This document shows, piece by piece, positions 16,639 to 25,235 of a stretch of DNA of 64,000 bases (position 1 is its first letter; each line of letters begins with the position of its first letter). The notes beneath the pieces were generated by a model. It did not search any database, was not told the origin of the DNA, and saw nothing but the letters and a program-made list of their open reading frames with translations. Both the position numbers and the translations under genes were made by a program. The stretch is from positions 1 through 64,000 of the forward strand of contig CAXMQS010000080.1 of NCBI GenBank assembly GCA_964195995.1, read 5' to 3'. The DNA is from CAXMQS01 sp964195995 (GTDB taxonomy: Bacteria > Actinomycetota > Acidimicrobiia > Spongiisociales > JAOTWH01).

Positions 16639-18723
16639 GTGCTTGCACTCCTCCGCAAACTCCGCCTCCCGAAATCACGCCAGGGTCGAATAGCCGCCAT
16701 CGCCGCGGCGGTACCCGTGGCGTTGTTCCTGCTTGCTTTCATCACCTTCGGCGTCGATCGCGCTCTCCACGCGGGCGAGGTACTCCGTGGAGTCGAATTC
16801 GCTGGAGAGAGCCTCGAAGGCCTCGATGAGGAGGGTGTCAGAGACGTCGTGGATCGCTTCGAGGACGGCCTCGTGGCGACGCCTGCCCTCTTCACGGTCA
16901 ACGACCGAGAATTCGCGCTCGACCCTCAGACCATTGGCTTCACCCTCGACGAAGACGCCGTTGTGCAGGAGGCGATGGACGTCGGCCGCGAAAAGGGTCC
17001 GTTCGCCCAGTTCGGGGATTGGATCGGGAGCTTCGGCTCAAAGCACCAGATCGGCTACTCGACCCAGTTTGACGCCGACGCTCTCGACCTTGTCTTCGAT
17101 CGATGGGAAATCGACGCCATCGAGGTTGGTGTCTCGGACGGATCCATCTCTGTCCGCGGAACCGACATCATCGCCGAGTACCCACAACGGGGCCTAGCCA
17201 TAGACCGAGTCCTCGCGAACGAGATCGTGTCCGAGACGTTGGCCTCCACCATCCGCCAGGTAGCCATCGTCCCACTGACCATCCTCGAACCGTCGCTGAC
17301 CGATGCCGACATCGACGCCGCGGTAGAAGAGGCACAGATCCTCACCGAGTCCGAGGTCGTGCTCACCAAGGCCGGTGTCGACGACCTGCGCGCCGCATTC
17401 ACCTCGGCTCAACTGGCCGCCGCCCTTCGCAGCGACGTGACAGGTTCCCCGGCTCAACTCAACCTGTGGTTCGAACCGGAAGTCATCGACGGCTTCCTGG
17501 CGTCCCTGCGCGAGGGCCTCGAACTGCCACCACGCGACGCCGTGTTCCAGATCAATGAAGACGACACCGTGACGCTCATACCGTCGCGACCGGGAACGCT
17601 GCTTGACCCCGAGCAGGTAGCCGAGGCACTGGCCGCCGCCGCCAAGACCACGACACGGGCCGGGGAGCTGCCGATCGTCGACGGTGCCGAACCTGACTTC
17701 ACGACGGAGGAGGCTGAGGCGATGGGTCCCATCACCAAGGTCTCCGAGTTCACCACCAACCACGCCTGCTGCGAGAACCGTGTCGCCAACATCCAACTCT
17801 TCGCCGACCTGGTAGACGGCATGATCGTGCAACCGGCCGAGACCTTCTCGTTGAACGAAGCCGTCGGTCAGCGCACAACGGACAAGGGCTTTTTGTCGGC
17901 CCCGATGATCCGCCTTGGGGAGCTCGTGCCGGACGTAGGCGGAGGAGTCAGCCAGTTCGCAACGACCTTCTACAACGCGGTCTTCATAGGGGGCTACGAG
18001 GACATCGAGCACACGCCGCACAGCATCTACATCAGCCGCTACCCCGAACTGCGCGAGGCCACCATCTCGTGGACGGTGCCAGGTTTGATATTCCGCAACG
18101 ACAGCGACGCCATCATCATTATCGACACCTCCCACACGGACACTTCGATCACCGTGAAGTTCTTCGGCAACAACGGTGGCCGCCAAGTGGAATGGGATCT
18201 CGGAGGTCGCTTCAACCACAGGGATCCCGAAGAGGTGTTCGAGCCCAATCCGGGGGTCATTCCGGGAGAGCAGAACATCCGCAAGAACGGCAGTAGCGGG
18301 TGGTCTATCTCCGGGACCCAGACCATCACATTCGCGGACGGGACGACTGTCGAGAGGAAGTACAGCCATCGCTATCGCGGGGCGGTTCGCTTCATCGAGG
18401 TCCACCCTTGCGAGATGCCGGGCTCAACCGACATCTGTCCAGTGCCGGTGCCAGTCCTGGTTGGCAATTCGTTCGATGCCGCAGCTGGAGTTGCCGCGGC
18501 GCTTGGCCTCCCCATCGTCAACGGAGGCACGGTTCCGGTAGCGGCCGATAGCGGATTGGTGACCTTGGTGGTTTCCCAGAGCCCCGCCTCCGGTGAGTTG
18601 GTGCCGCCGGGTACCGCCATCACGGTGCTGATCGGAGTGGAGGAGACCCCGCCAACGACGACTACTACGACTCCGCCGACCACGACTCCGCCAACCACGA
18701 CTACGACTACGACCGTTCCCTAG
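16639..18723 (+). CDS. VanW family envelope protein with PG-binding and PASTA domains
   Basis: About 694 residues from the GTG at 16639. Order: short basic N-terminus, one transmembrane helix (IAAIAAAVPVALFLLAFITF), two repeats resembling the PG_binding_4 domain that precedes VanW, the VanW domain (FADLVDGMIVQPAETFSLNEAVGQRT, then VPDVGGGVSQFATTFYNAVF), one PASTA-like domain (PVLVGNSFDAAAGVAAALG ... SPASGELVPPGTAITVLIG), and a C-terminal tail of about 25 residues made almost only of Thr and Pro. The bulk lies outside the membrane. The VanW role is unsettled; peptidoglycan binding is inferred from the domains. The start is uncertain because no clear ribosome binding site is seen; a TACACT box lies at 16620-16625. 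Confidence 0.85.
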   Translation: MLALLRKLRLPKSRQGRIAAIAAAVPVALFLLAFITFGVDRALHAGEVLRGVEFAGESLEGLDEEGVRDVVDRFEDGLVATPALFTVNDREFALDPQTIGFTLDEDAVVQEAMDVGREKGPFAQFGDWIGSFGSKHQIGYSTQFDADALDLVFDRWEIDAIEVGVSDGSISVRGTDIIAEYPQRGLAIDRVLANEIVSETLASTIRQVAIVPLTILEPSLTDADIDAAVEEAQILTESEVVLTKAGVDDLRAAFTSAQLAAALRSDVTGSPAQLNLWFEPEVIDGFLASLREGLELPPRDAVFQINEDDTVTLIPSRPGTLLDPEQVAEALAAAAKTTTRAGELPIVDGAEPDFTTEEAEAMGPITKVSEFTTNHACCENRVANIQLFADLVDGMIVQPAETFSLNEAVGQRTTDKGFLSAPMIRLGELVPDVGGGVSQFATTFYNAVFIGGYEDIEHTPHSIYISRYPELREATISWTVPGLIFRNDSDAIIIIDTSHTDTSITVKFFGNNGGRQVEWDLGGRFNHRDPEEVFEPNPGVIPGEQNIRKNGSSGWSISGTQTITFADGTTVERKYSHRYRGAVRFIEVHPCEMPGSTDICPVPVPVLVGNSFDAAAGVAAALGLPIVNGGTVPVAADSGLVTLVVSQSPASGELVPPGTAITVLIGVEETPPTTTTTTPPTTTPPTTTTTTTVP

Positions 18724-19013
18724 TTGTAGAAGATGAAGAAGTCGCCGACGACGGTCGACGCCGCCGCCACGGTGGCCTCGTCCCATCCACCGGGGCGGGT
18801 AACCGTCACCACGTTGGAGGCGACGAACACGGATGAGATCGTGTCGTCGGCTGCGAACAGTCGCTGAGCCAGTGCGTTGGGAAAGGCGTCGGAGGCCGCA
18901 GCCTCCTCTGCCGAGCCGAACTCGGAACCGTCTTGGCCGGTGATGCTGCGATCGGTATCGAAGATGGCGGCATCTCCGATGACCCGGCTCGTTACTTCGA
19001 TCTGCTGACCCAT
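18720..19013 (-). CDS. Stand-alone Nfu/NifU N-terminal-domain protein
   Basis: 97 residues. The pattern matches the Nfu_N domain found at the N-terminus of Nfu-type iron-sulfur scaffold/carrier proteins: two strands, FGSAEEAAASDAFPNALAQRLFAAD, then ISSVFVASNVVTVTRPGGW. There is no CxxC, so the protein cannot hold a cluster alone. The cysteine-bearing NifU C-terminal domain is encoded separately at 58562-58825. It lies 12 bp downstream of pyk on the same strand. A TAGGCT sequence overlapping the pyk stop lies 8 nt before its ATG and may give a second promoter. Confidence 0.72.
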   Translation of the reverse strand: MGQQIEVTSRVIGDAAIFDTDRSITGQDGSEFGSAEEAAASDAFPNALAQRLFAADDTISSVFVASNVVTVTRPGGWDEATVAAASTVVGDFFIFYN

Positions 19014-19024
19014 GGAGCGAGAGC

Positions 19025-20452
19025 CTAACCAGGCGTGCCGATCGACTCTGAGCCAATCACATGCAACTTGATGAGGTTGGTTGAGGACGCCTGGTTGGGC
19101 GGAATGCCGGCGGCCATCGCGACGGCATCGCCCGCCTTCACCAATCCGAGGTCGGTGGCTGCCTGGGATGCTCTGGTGATCATCTCGTCGGTCGTATCGA
19201 ACCGTGCGATCGGAAGCGGCTCAACGCCCCAGTAGATGGTCATCTGGGCGCAGGCTTTCGGATTCGCCGTGAAGCACAGGATGCGGGCCTTCGGCCGGTA
19301 CTTCGAGATGAGACGTGCCGTAGTGCCCGATTCGGAGAAGGCGACGATGGCCGGGAGGTCAAGGCTGTCTGCAGCCTCGACACAGGCCTTGGCGACCGCA
19401 GAGGGAAAGGGGTTCTCCTTCTTGAGGAAGCCAACCGCGGCCGCAGAGATGTCCATCCCTTGCTCCATCTCGCGACACACCGTGTCCATCACCTCGATGG
19501 TCCGGGTCGGGAACTCGCCGACCGCGGTCTCGCCACTGAGCATCACTGCATCGGTGCCGTCGAGGACCGCGTTGGCGACGTCGGCGACCTCGGCACGGGT
19601 CGGTCGCGACGAGTGGGTCATGGACTCCAACATCTCCGTGGCGGTGATGGAGATCCTGCCGGCGATGTTGGTGCGCCGCAGGATGTCCTTCTGGACAAGG
19701 GGAACGCGCTCCAAGCTCAACTCAACGCCGAGATCGCCTCGTGCGACCATGGCACCGCTGGCCTCGGTGAGCACGTCGTCGAGATTGTCGTACGCCACTG
19801 TTCTCTCGATCTTGGCGATCACCGGCACCTCGCCGGCGAGTTTGCGGATGACCCGTATGTCATCACCTGTTGCGATGAACGACGCCGCCAGCAGGTCGAC
19901 ATCTAGCTCAAGTCCGAATTCGATGTCACGCTCATCCTTCTCCGTGACCGTCGGCAGGGCCAGCGAGGTGTCCGGGAAGGCGACTCCCTTGTGATCTGCA
20001 AGCACTTCGCCCGCCAACACCGTGGTGTAGATACTCCCGGCCTCGATGCGGCTTACTTCGAGCCTCACCATGCCGTCGGCGATGATCACCCTGTGCCCGA
20101 CCGAGAGATCCTCGGCCTCCTCGAGGTGGTTGATGTGGAGCTCACCGGGACCAGCCGTTTCGCCTCCGGCAATGAGCTTGAGTTCCTGGCCCACTGCGAT
20201 GTCGACAGCTCCGCCCGGGAATTCGCCAATGCGGATGCGAGGCCCCTGGATGTCTTGCAGCAGCCCTACTTCACGTCCGGCACGATCTGAGGCCTCACGA
20301 ACCCAGGTGGCGAAGGCGCGGTGGCTGTCATAGTCACCATGAGAGAAATTGAGACGAGCAACGTCCATGCCCGCTTCGACGAGCGCAAGAACGGCGTCCG
20401 GCGACGCTACTGCCGGGCCCAGAGTCGCGATGATCTTGGTCTTGCGAATCAT
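19025..20452 (-). CDS. pyk: Pyruvate kinase
   Basis: 475 residues, full length. It converts phosphoenolpyruvate and ADP to pyruvate and ATP, the last step of glycolysis. Motifs include KIIATLGPAVASPD at the N-terminus, the NFSHGDYDSH loop, the active-site segment VIAKIERTVAYDN with its catalytic Lys, MVARGDLGVELSLE, and TATEMLESMTHSSRPTRAEVADVANAVLDGTDAVMLSGETA. The C-terminal domain ends with the usual NLIKLHVIG. The opposing strand upstream carries the VOC gene. Confidence 0.96.
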   Translation of the reverse strand: MIRKTKIIATLGPAVASPDAVLALVEAGMDVARLNFSHGDYDSHRAFATWVREASDRAGREVGLLQDIQGPRIRIGEFPGGAVDIAVGQELKLIAGGETAGPGELHINHLEEAEDLSVGHRVIIADGMVRLEVSRIEAGSIYTTVLAGEVLADHKGVAFPDTSLALPTVTEKDERDIEFGLELDVDLLAASFIATGDDIRVIRKLAGEVPVIAKIERTVAYDNLDDVLTEASGAMVARGDLGVELSLERVPLVQKDILRRTNIAGRISITATEMLESMTHSSRPTRAEVADVANAVLDGTDAVMLSGETAVGEFPTRTIEVMDTVCREMEQGMDISAAAVGFLKKENPFPSAVAKACVEAADSLDLPAIVAFSESGTTARLISKYRPKARILCFTANPKACAQMTIYWGVEPLPIARFDTTDEMITRASQAATDLGLVKAGDAVAMAAGIPPNQASSTNLIKLHVIGSESIGTPG

Positions 20453-20537
20453 GCGGGCTGGAGCGTACAGGAGCGCAAGTCGCGGTGAAGGCTCTCTCCC
20501 CGAGACGCAGCCGGGGGCGGCTGGCAGGCGGCTGGTC

Positions 20538-20543
20538 TAGTCT
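20538..20543 (+). promoter_or_regulatory. -10 box of a leaderless promoter (VOC protein, cofC)
   Basis: TAGTCT, 6 nt before the GTG at 20550. Confidence 0.5.
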
Positions 20544-20549
20544 CGGCGG

Positions 20550-21041
20550 GTGGCCGATCAACTCGACCTGGGACCGCTCATCGAGCGCCTCGATCACATC
20601 GCGATCGGGGTGAACGACCTCGCCGATACAACTGCCCTACTGGAACTCGTGAGCGCGAGATTCCGAAGCGGAGGTGACTATCTCGCCGGCGGCTTCCGCT
20701 GGTCGCAGTTCGATCTGCCGGGCTCCATGAGGATGGAGCTGCTGCAGCCCCTCGACCCGAACGACGATCAACACTTCCTCGTCCGTTTCCTGGCTTCGCG
20801 CGGCGAAGGGGTGCACCACATGACGTTCAAGGTCACCGACATCGATGCCGCTGTGGACCGCGCTCGCTCACTCGGGTTCGAAGTCGTCGGCGTGAACACC
20901 TCCTCCGACTCATGGAAAGAGGCCTTTGTTCACCCCAAATCGGCCCACGGAGTGGTGGTGCAGCTGGCACAGTGGGAGGACGGCGATCCTCCTGATGATC
21001 GGTCGTTCCAGGGCGTCATCGACGGGCTCTACCGCTTCTGA
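20550..21041 (+). CDS. VOC-superfamily protein, methylmalonyl-CoA epimerase-like
   Basis: 163 residues with two beta-alpha-beta-beta-beta modules. Likely metal ligands are His in RLDHIAIGV (about residue 16), Glu in SMRMELLQP (about 63), His in GEGVHHMTFKV (about 90), and Gln or Glu in VVVQLAQWE near 141, where methylmalonyl-CoA epimerases usually have Glu. The best guess is an epimerase of methylmalonyl-CoA or a related glyoxalase-type enzyme. MeaB, a mutase chaperone, occurs elsewhere in the window, but no mutase does. The stop overlaps the start of cofC (TGATG). Confidence 0.65.
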   Translation: MADQLDLGPLIERLDHIAIGVNDLADTTALLELVSARFRSGGDYLAGGFRWSQFDLPGSMRMELLQPLDPNDDQHFLVRFLASRGEGVHHMTFKVTDIDAAVDRARSLGFEVVGVNTSSDSWKEAFVHPKSAHGVVVQLAQWEDGDPPDDRSFQGVIDGLYRF

Positions 21042-21628
21042 TGCTGGCGGCGGTACCCATCAAGCCATTCGGAGTCGCCAAGGGGCGACTGGCGTCGGTC
21101 CTCGACGCTCCGGCCAGGTCACGACTCGGAAAGGCCGTCGCCAACAACACGCTGGCGGTCCTCGCTGAGACCGGCGTCGAGGTGGCGGTGGTCACGGCCG
21201 ACGGCGGCGTCGCCAAGTGGGCGTCGAGTCAGGGGGTCAGGGTCATCGTCGACCCCAACACGGGCCTTGACGGTGCAGCAGCGGCTGCGGTGACAGCATC
21301 GCAGGGGCGATGGGCCATTCTCCACGCCGATCTGCCTCTCATCTCGGTGGCGGACGTGCGCGCTCTGCTCGACGCCATCCCCCGTCATGGTGTTGCCTTG
21401 GCGCCGTCAGCCGACGGCGGAACCACGGCTGTCGCTGGAACGGTCGACTCGTTCGGTTTCGCCTACGGGCCGGGGTCCTTCGCCAGACATCTGCGAGCCG
21501 CGGCCGCGGTCCCCCACTCCGTGGTCAGCCGCCCCGGGCTCGCCTTGGACCTCGACACGCCTGCCGACTACGCCATTGCCACGTCGCTGCTCGAGGACTC
21601 CTGGCTGACCGCCGCCGTTGCTGGTTGA
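21041..21628 (+). CDS. cofC: 2-phospho-L-lactate/phosphoenolpyruvate guanylyltransferase (F420 biosynthesis)
   Basis: 195 residues. The N-terminus LAAVPIKPFGVAKGRLASVLDAPARSRLG is the signature of CofC/FbiD, a small nucleotidyltransferase that activates phosphoenolpyruvate or 2-phospho-L-lactate with GTP for coenzyme F420 side-chain assembly. Also seen are WAILHADLPLISVADV and PSADGGTTAVAG, plus LALDLDTPADYAIA near the C-terminus. It is translationally coupled to the VOC gene. Other F420 genes (cofD, cofE, fbiC) are not in the window. Confidence 0.85.
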   Translation: MLAAVPIKPFGVAKGRLASVLDAPARSRLGKAVANNTLAVLAETGVEVAVVTADGGVAKWASSQGVRVIVDPNTGLDGAAAAAVTASQGRWAILHADLPLISVADVRALLDAIPRHGVALAPSADGGTTAVAGTVDSFGFAYGPGSFARHLRAAAAVPHSVVSRPGLALDLDTPADYAIATSLLEDSWLTAAVAG

Positions 21629-21629
21629 G

Positions 21630-22835
<1,206 letters not shown>

Positions 22836-22901
22836 ATGTGCATCCTCCTGGAAATCGCACCCTAACGCTACCAAACGAACGGGTCGCAGGTTCCGTTGAG
22901 G

Positions 22902-22907
22902 CATAAT
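22902..22907 (+). promoter_or_regulatory. -10 box of a leaderless promoter (SDR)
   Basis: CATAAT, 6 nt before the ATG at 22914. Confidence 0.45.
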
Positions 22908-22913
22908 CCACCG

Positions 22914-23621
22914 ATGAACACAAAAGTCGCAGCCCTAGTCGGCGGCACAGGCGGACTCGGCAAGGCCGTCGCGCGACGCCTCGCCGACACCGGCTTCAAG
23001 CTCGCAGTCACCTATCTGATCCCCGAAGAAGGGACTTCATTCGAGAAGGAGGTTGGCCTAGCGGAGGACGACCTCCTCCTGAAACGCGTTGACGCCACGG
23101 ACGGCGAAGCGGTCGGCGCGTTCATGAAGGAAGCCACCGAACGCTGGGGTCACCTCAACGTGGCCTGTGCTTTCGTCGGCGCCTGGGCGGGAGGCCGCGA
23201 CACGGAGGACACGGACGACGTCCGGTTCGACCACATGATCGATGTCAATCTGCGCTCTGCTTTCTTCACAGTCCGTGCTGCAATTCCTCACCTGCGCGAG
23301 GCCGAGTGGGGACGCATCATCACCATCGGCAGCCGGGCCGCCTACGAGGCACCTTCTGGCCAGGTCGCCTACAACATCGCCAAGGCCGGCGTCATCACAC
23401 TGGCTCAGACTGTCGCCAACGAACTGCGGAGCACCAACGTGACATCCAACGCAGTCGTACCCGCCGTCATCGACACCCCGGCGACACGAGAGTCGCTCCG
23501 CTGGGCGGAGTACATGGAGTGGCCCAAGCCCGAGGACATCGCCGAGGTGGTGGCCTTCGTCGCCGACGAGTCTTCCTCCGTCGTCAGTGGCGCCGCCATT
23601 CCGGTCTACGGAAAAGCCTGA
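22914..23621 (+). CDS. Short-chain dehydrogenase/reductase
   Basis: 235 residues with a Rossmann fold. The nucleotide-binding motif GGTGGLGKAVARRLADTG replaces the usual TGxxxGIG. The catalytic Ser is in ITIGSRAAYE, and Tyr-x3-Lys in YNIAKAGV. The C-terminal region ends with SSSVVSGAAIPVYGKA. The substrate cannot be deduced; the general FabG-like fold suggests a keto/hydroxy oxidoreduction with NAD(P). It precedes the tRNA pair. Confidence 0.88.
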   Translation: MNTKVAALVGGTGGLGKAVARRLADTGFKLAVTYLIPEEGTSFEKEVGLAEDDLLLKRVDATDGEAVGAFMKEATERWGHLNVACAFVGAWAGGRDTEDTDDVRFDHMIDVNLRSAFFTVRAAIPHLREAEWGRIITIGSRAAYEAPSGQVAYNIAKAGVITLAQTVANELRSTNVTSNAVVPAVIDTPATRESLRWAEYMEWPKPEDIAEVVAFVADESSSVVSGAAIPVYGKA

Positions 23622-23631
23622 GGCGAGTTGG

Positions 23632-23637
23632 TATCCT
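23632..23637 (+). promoter_or_regulatory. Possible -10 box of the tRNA-Gln/tRNA-Glu unit
   Basis: TATCCT, 10 nt before the first base of tRNA-Gln. The -35 region is not convincing. Confidence 0.3.
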
Positions 23638-23647
23638 TGCCGCCCTT

Positions 23648-23719
23648 TCGGGGGTGGTGTAATTGGCAACACAGCAGGTTCTGGTCCTGTCATTGAGGGT
23701 TCGAGTCCTTCCCCCCGAG
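23648..23719 (+). tRNA. tRNA-Gln (anticodon CUG)
   Basis: Full cloverleaf. Acceptor TCGGGGG pairs with CCCCCGA. The D arm is GTG-TAATTGGCAA-CAC. The anticodon stem is GCAGG/CCTGT with loop TTCTGGT (anticodon CTG in DNA). The T arm is GAGGG-TTCGAGT-CCTTC. The 3' CCA is not encoded. Together with gatCAB in this window it fits the indirect route, Glu-tRNA(Gln) followed by amidation. Confidence 0.95.
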
Positions 23720-23737
23720 CAGCGCTACGAAGCGCCT

Positions 23738-23810
23738 GGCCCCGTCGTCTAGAGGCCTAGGACGCCGCCCTCTCAAGGCGGTAACGGCAGTTCGAATCTG
23801 CTCGGGGCTA
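23738..23810 (+). tRNA. tRNA-Glu (anticodon CUC)
   Basis: Acceptor GGCCCCG pairs with CGGGGCT (one G-T pair). The anticodon stem is CCGCC/GGCGG with loop CTCTCAA, anticodon CTC. The T arm is GGCAG-TTCGAAT-CTGCT. CCA is not encoded. Its 3' half is partly duplicated about 100 bp downstream (23857-23917). Confidence 0.95.
23780..23808 (+). repeat. 29-bp direct repeat, copy 1 (inside tRNA-Glu 3' end)
   Basis: Identical to 23889-23917. It covers the 3' anticodon-stem edge, the variable loop, the T arm and the acceptor 3' strand of tRNA-Glu. That is the part of tRNA genes commonly used as attB by integrases. Confidence 0.85.
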
Positions 23811-23826
23811 CAAGAGAAGATGAGGT

Positions 23827-23842
23827 CCGGGCGAAAGCCCGG
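23827..23842 (+). terminator. Likely terminator hairpin after tRNA-Glu
   Basis: Stem CCGGGC/GCCCGG closed by a GAAA tetraloop, followed by a moderately T-rich CTTCTTCC. It would end the tRNA transcript before the duplicated tRNA fragment. Confidence 0.65.
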
Positions 23843-23856
23843 GCTTCTTCCTATTC

Positions 23857-23918
23857 AGGACGCCGCCCTGCTCTCTCATCCAGAGGCCGGTAACGGCAGT
23901 TCGAATCTGCTCGGGGCA
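23857..23918 (+). pseudogene. tRNA-Glu 3'-half remnant
   Basis: Matches tRNA-Glu at AGGACGCCGCCCT (23857-23869). The short anticodon-loop stretch is replaced by 19 unrelated bases (23870-23888), and then 29 identical bases follow. The 5' acceptor strand and D arm are missing and the anticodon arm is destroyed, so it cannot be a working tRNA. It may be an old attachment-site copy or the product of a tandem duplication and deletion. Confidence 0.75.
23889..23917 (+). repeat. 29-bp direct repeat, copy 2 (att-like)
   Basis: Perfect copy of 23780-23808, placed just before the WD40 gene fragment and the accessory stretch. No integrase gene is visible in the window. Confidence 0.8.
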
Positions 23919-23920
23919 CG

Positions 23921-24385
23921 TTGCTGGTAACCGCAGGAGCAGACGCCTGGGTGCGGTTCTGGCGGCTGGTTCCCGACCAACTCACTGATGGCGTGGTACT
24001 CCAGGAGATAACCGACGCCAGCTTCAGGGAACACCAAGGCGGCGTCACGTCTATTGCCTTCAGCCTCGACGGCAAGTTGCTGGCCACAGCGAGTGTGGAC
24101 ACCACAGCGCGACTCTGGGAGGTCATGACCGACGACGCCGACGGTGTGACCGTTCGAGAGATCCTGGAACTGGGTGGCCACACGGATCCCCTGACGGATG
24201 TCGCCTTCAACTCCTCGGCCACCAAATTGGCGACTGCTTCCCGCGACCACACCGTGCGTGTCTATACGCTCGACGTCGAAGAGCTCCTGGAGGTAGCGCG
24301 CAGCCGCGCCACTCGAGGTCTGACCGATGAAGAATGCCAGCGATTCCTGGGCGTTGACGAGTGCGTCCCTCAAGCCTCTGAGTGA
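23921..24385 (+). pseudogene. C-terminal fragment of a WD40-repeat protein
   Basis: About 154 residues remain. They hold three WD40 blades: VTAGADAWVRFWRL, VTSIAFSLDGKLLATASVDTTARLWEV, and LTDVAFNSSATKLATASRDHTVRVYTL. The end, RGLTDEECQRFLGVDEC, is the usual tail of large actinobacterial proteins with an AfsR-like or STAND-ATPase N-terminus and a WD40 propeller. A propeller needs about seven blades and these proteins are normally over 1,000 residues, so the 5' part is lost. The frame runs back into the tRNA-Glu remnant and hits a stop at 23891. A TTG at 23921 is the only nearby start and has no ribosome binding site. Probably not functional. Confidence 0.75.
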
Positions 24386-24543
24386 CGGTCGCCTCGCCGC
24401 GCTTCGCTGGCTCCAGTACTCAACAACCGCCACGGCCCGCCCGATTTCGCCCAGATATGCGCCAAGACGCAATTGGCCGAGTGCCCGAGATCGGCACTTC
24501 TTGCTCGCCGTCATGGGTCGGCTCCGGCTAGCGTGCGCGCTTC

Positions 24544-25200
24544 TTGAACAGTCCACCCGTCCCTCTTTCAGCCCCGAAACCAGTGCTGAGGGGGTGGCTG
24601 CATTCAGCGATGTTCCCCGTAGCGGTTGTGGCAGGGCTCGTCCTTGTCTTGTCCGCCCCTACGCAACAGGGTCGTATCTCCTCTGCGATATTTGCCGCGA
24701 CCACGTCTCTCCTGTTCGGCACAAGCGCGCTGCTGCATCTTGGCTCGTGGTCTCCTCGCACCGAGGGAATGCTTCGACGGATGGACCATTCGAACATCTA
24801 TCTGATCATCGCTGGTACGTACACGCCAGTCGCCGCTCTTGCGTTGCCCTCCGACAAGGGTCGAACGTTGCTTCTGATCGTGTGGATCGGTGCGTTGGCT
24901 GGTGTGGTGTTCAGGGTGTTTTGGGTTGGAGCTCCCCGGTGGTTGTCCACGACGCTGTACGTCGTGATCGGATGGGTCGCCGTGTTCTTCCTACCCGACC
25001 TGATCGACGGCGCTGGTGTCGCCGCGGTTGTCCTGATCGTCGTGGGGGGCGTCCTGTACAGTCTCGGCGCGGTCGTCTATGGCATGAAACGTCCCAACCC
25101 GTCTCCCATTTGGTTCGGATTCCATGAGGTCTTCCACACTCTGACCGCCGTCGCGTTCATAACTCACTATGTGGCGGTGTGGCTCATCGTTCACGCCTGA
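24544..25200 (+). CDS. Hemolysin III/TrhA-family membrane protein
   Basis: 218 residues with seven hydrophobic segments. Family features are GTSALLHLGSW near residue 62, MLRRMDHSNIYLIIAGTYTPVAAL near 76-99, and the C-terminal WFGFHEVFHTLTAVAFITHYVAVW with its conserved His residues. It belongs to the PAQR-related YqfA/TrhA group, whose role in membrane-energy homeostasis is still debated. The TTG at 24544 is the likely start but is weakly supported; TAGCGT lies 9 nt upstream (24529-24534). The 158 bp between it and the WD40 fragment hold nothing recognisable. Confidence 0.8.
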   Translation: MNSPPVPLSAPKPVLRGWLHSAMFPVAVVAGLVLVLSAPTQQGRISSAIFAATTSLLFGTSALLHLGSWSPRTEGMLRRMDHSNIYLIIAGTYTPVAALALPSDKGRTLLLIVWIGALAGVVFRVFWVGAPRWLSTTLYVVIGWVAVFFLPDLIDGAGVAAVVLIVVGGVLYSLGAVVYGMKRPNPSPIWFGFHEVFHTLTAVAFITHYVAVWLIVHA

Positions 25201-25235
25201 TCATTAACACTCAGGCTGGTCCTCGCCCGCATTCC

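Noticed and set aside
17194..18405. Minus-strand open frame inside the VanW gene (403 codons)
   Set aside because: Shadow of the VanW coding frame; composition is typical of antisense translation.
18640..18720. Microsatellite or CRISPR-like repeat from the ACG/ACC-rich stretch
   Set aside because: It is the coding sequence of the Thr/Pro tail of the VanW protein, in frame to its stop.
23857..23918. Third tRNA gene (second tRNA-Glu)
   Set aside because: No 5' acceptor strand or D arm, and the anticodon arm is disrupted; only the 3' half matches.
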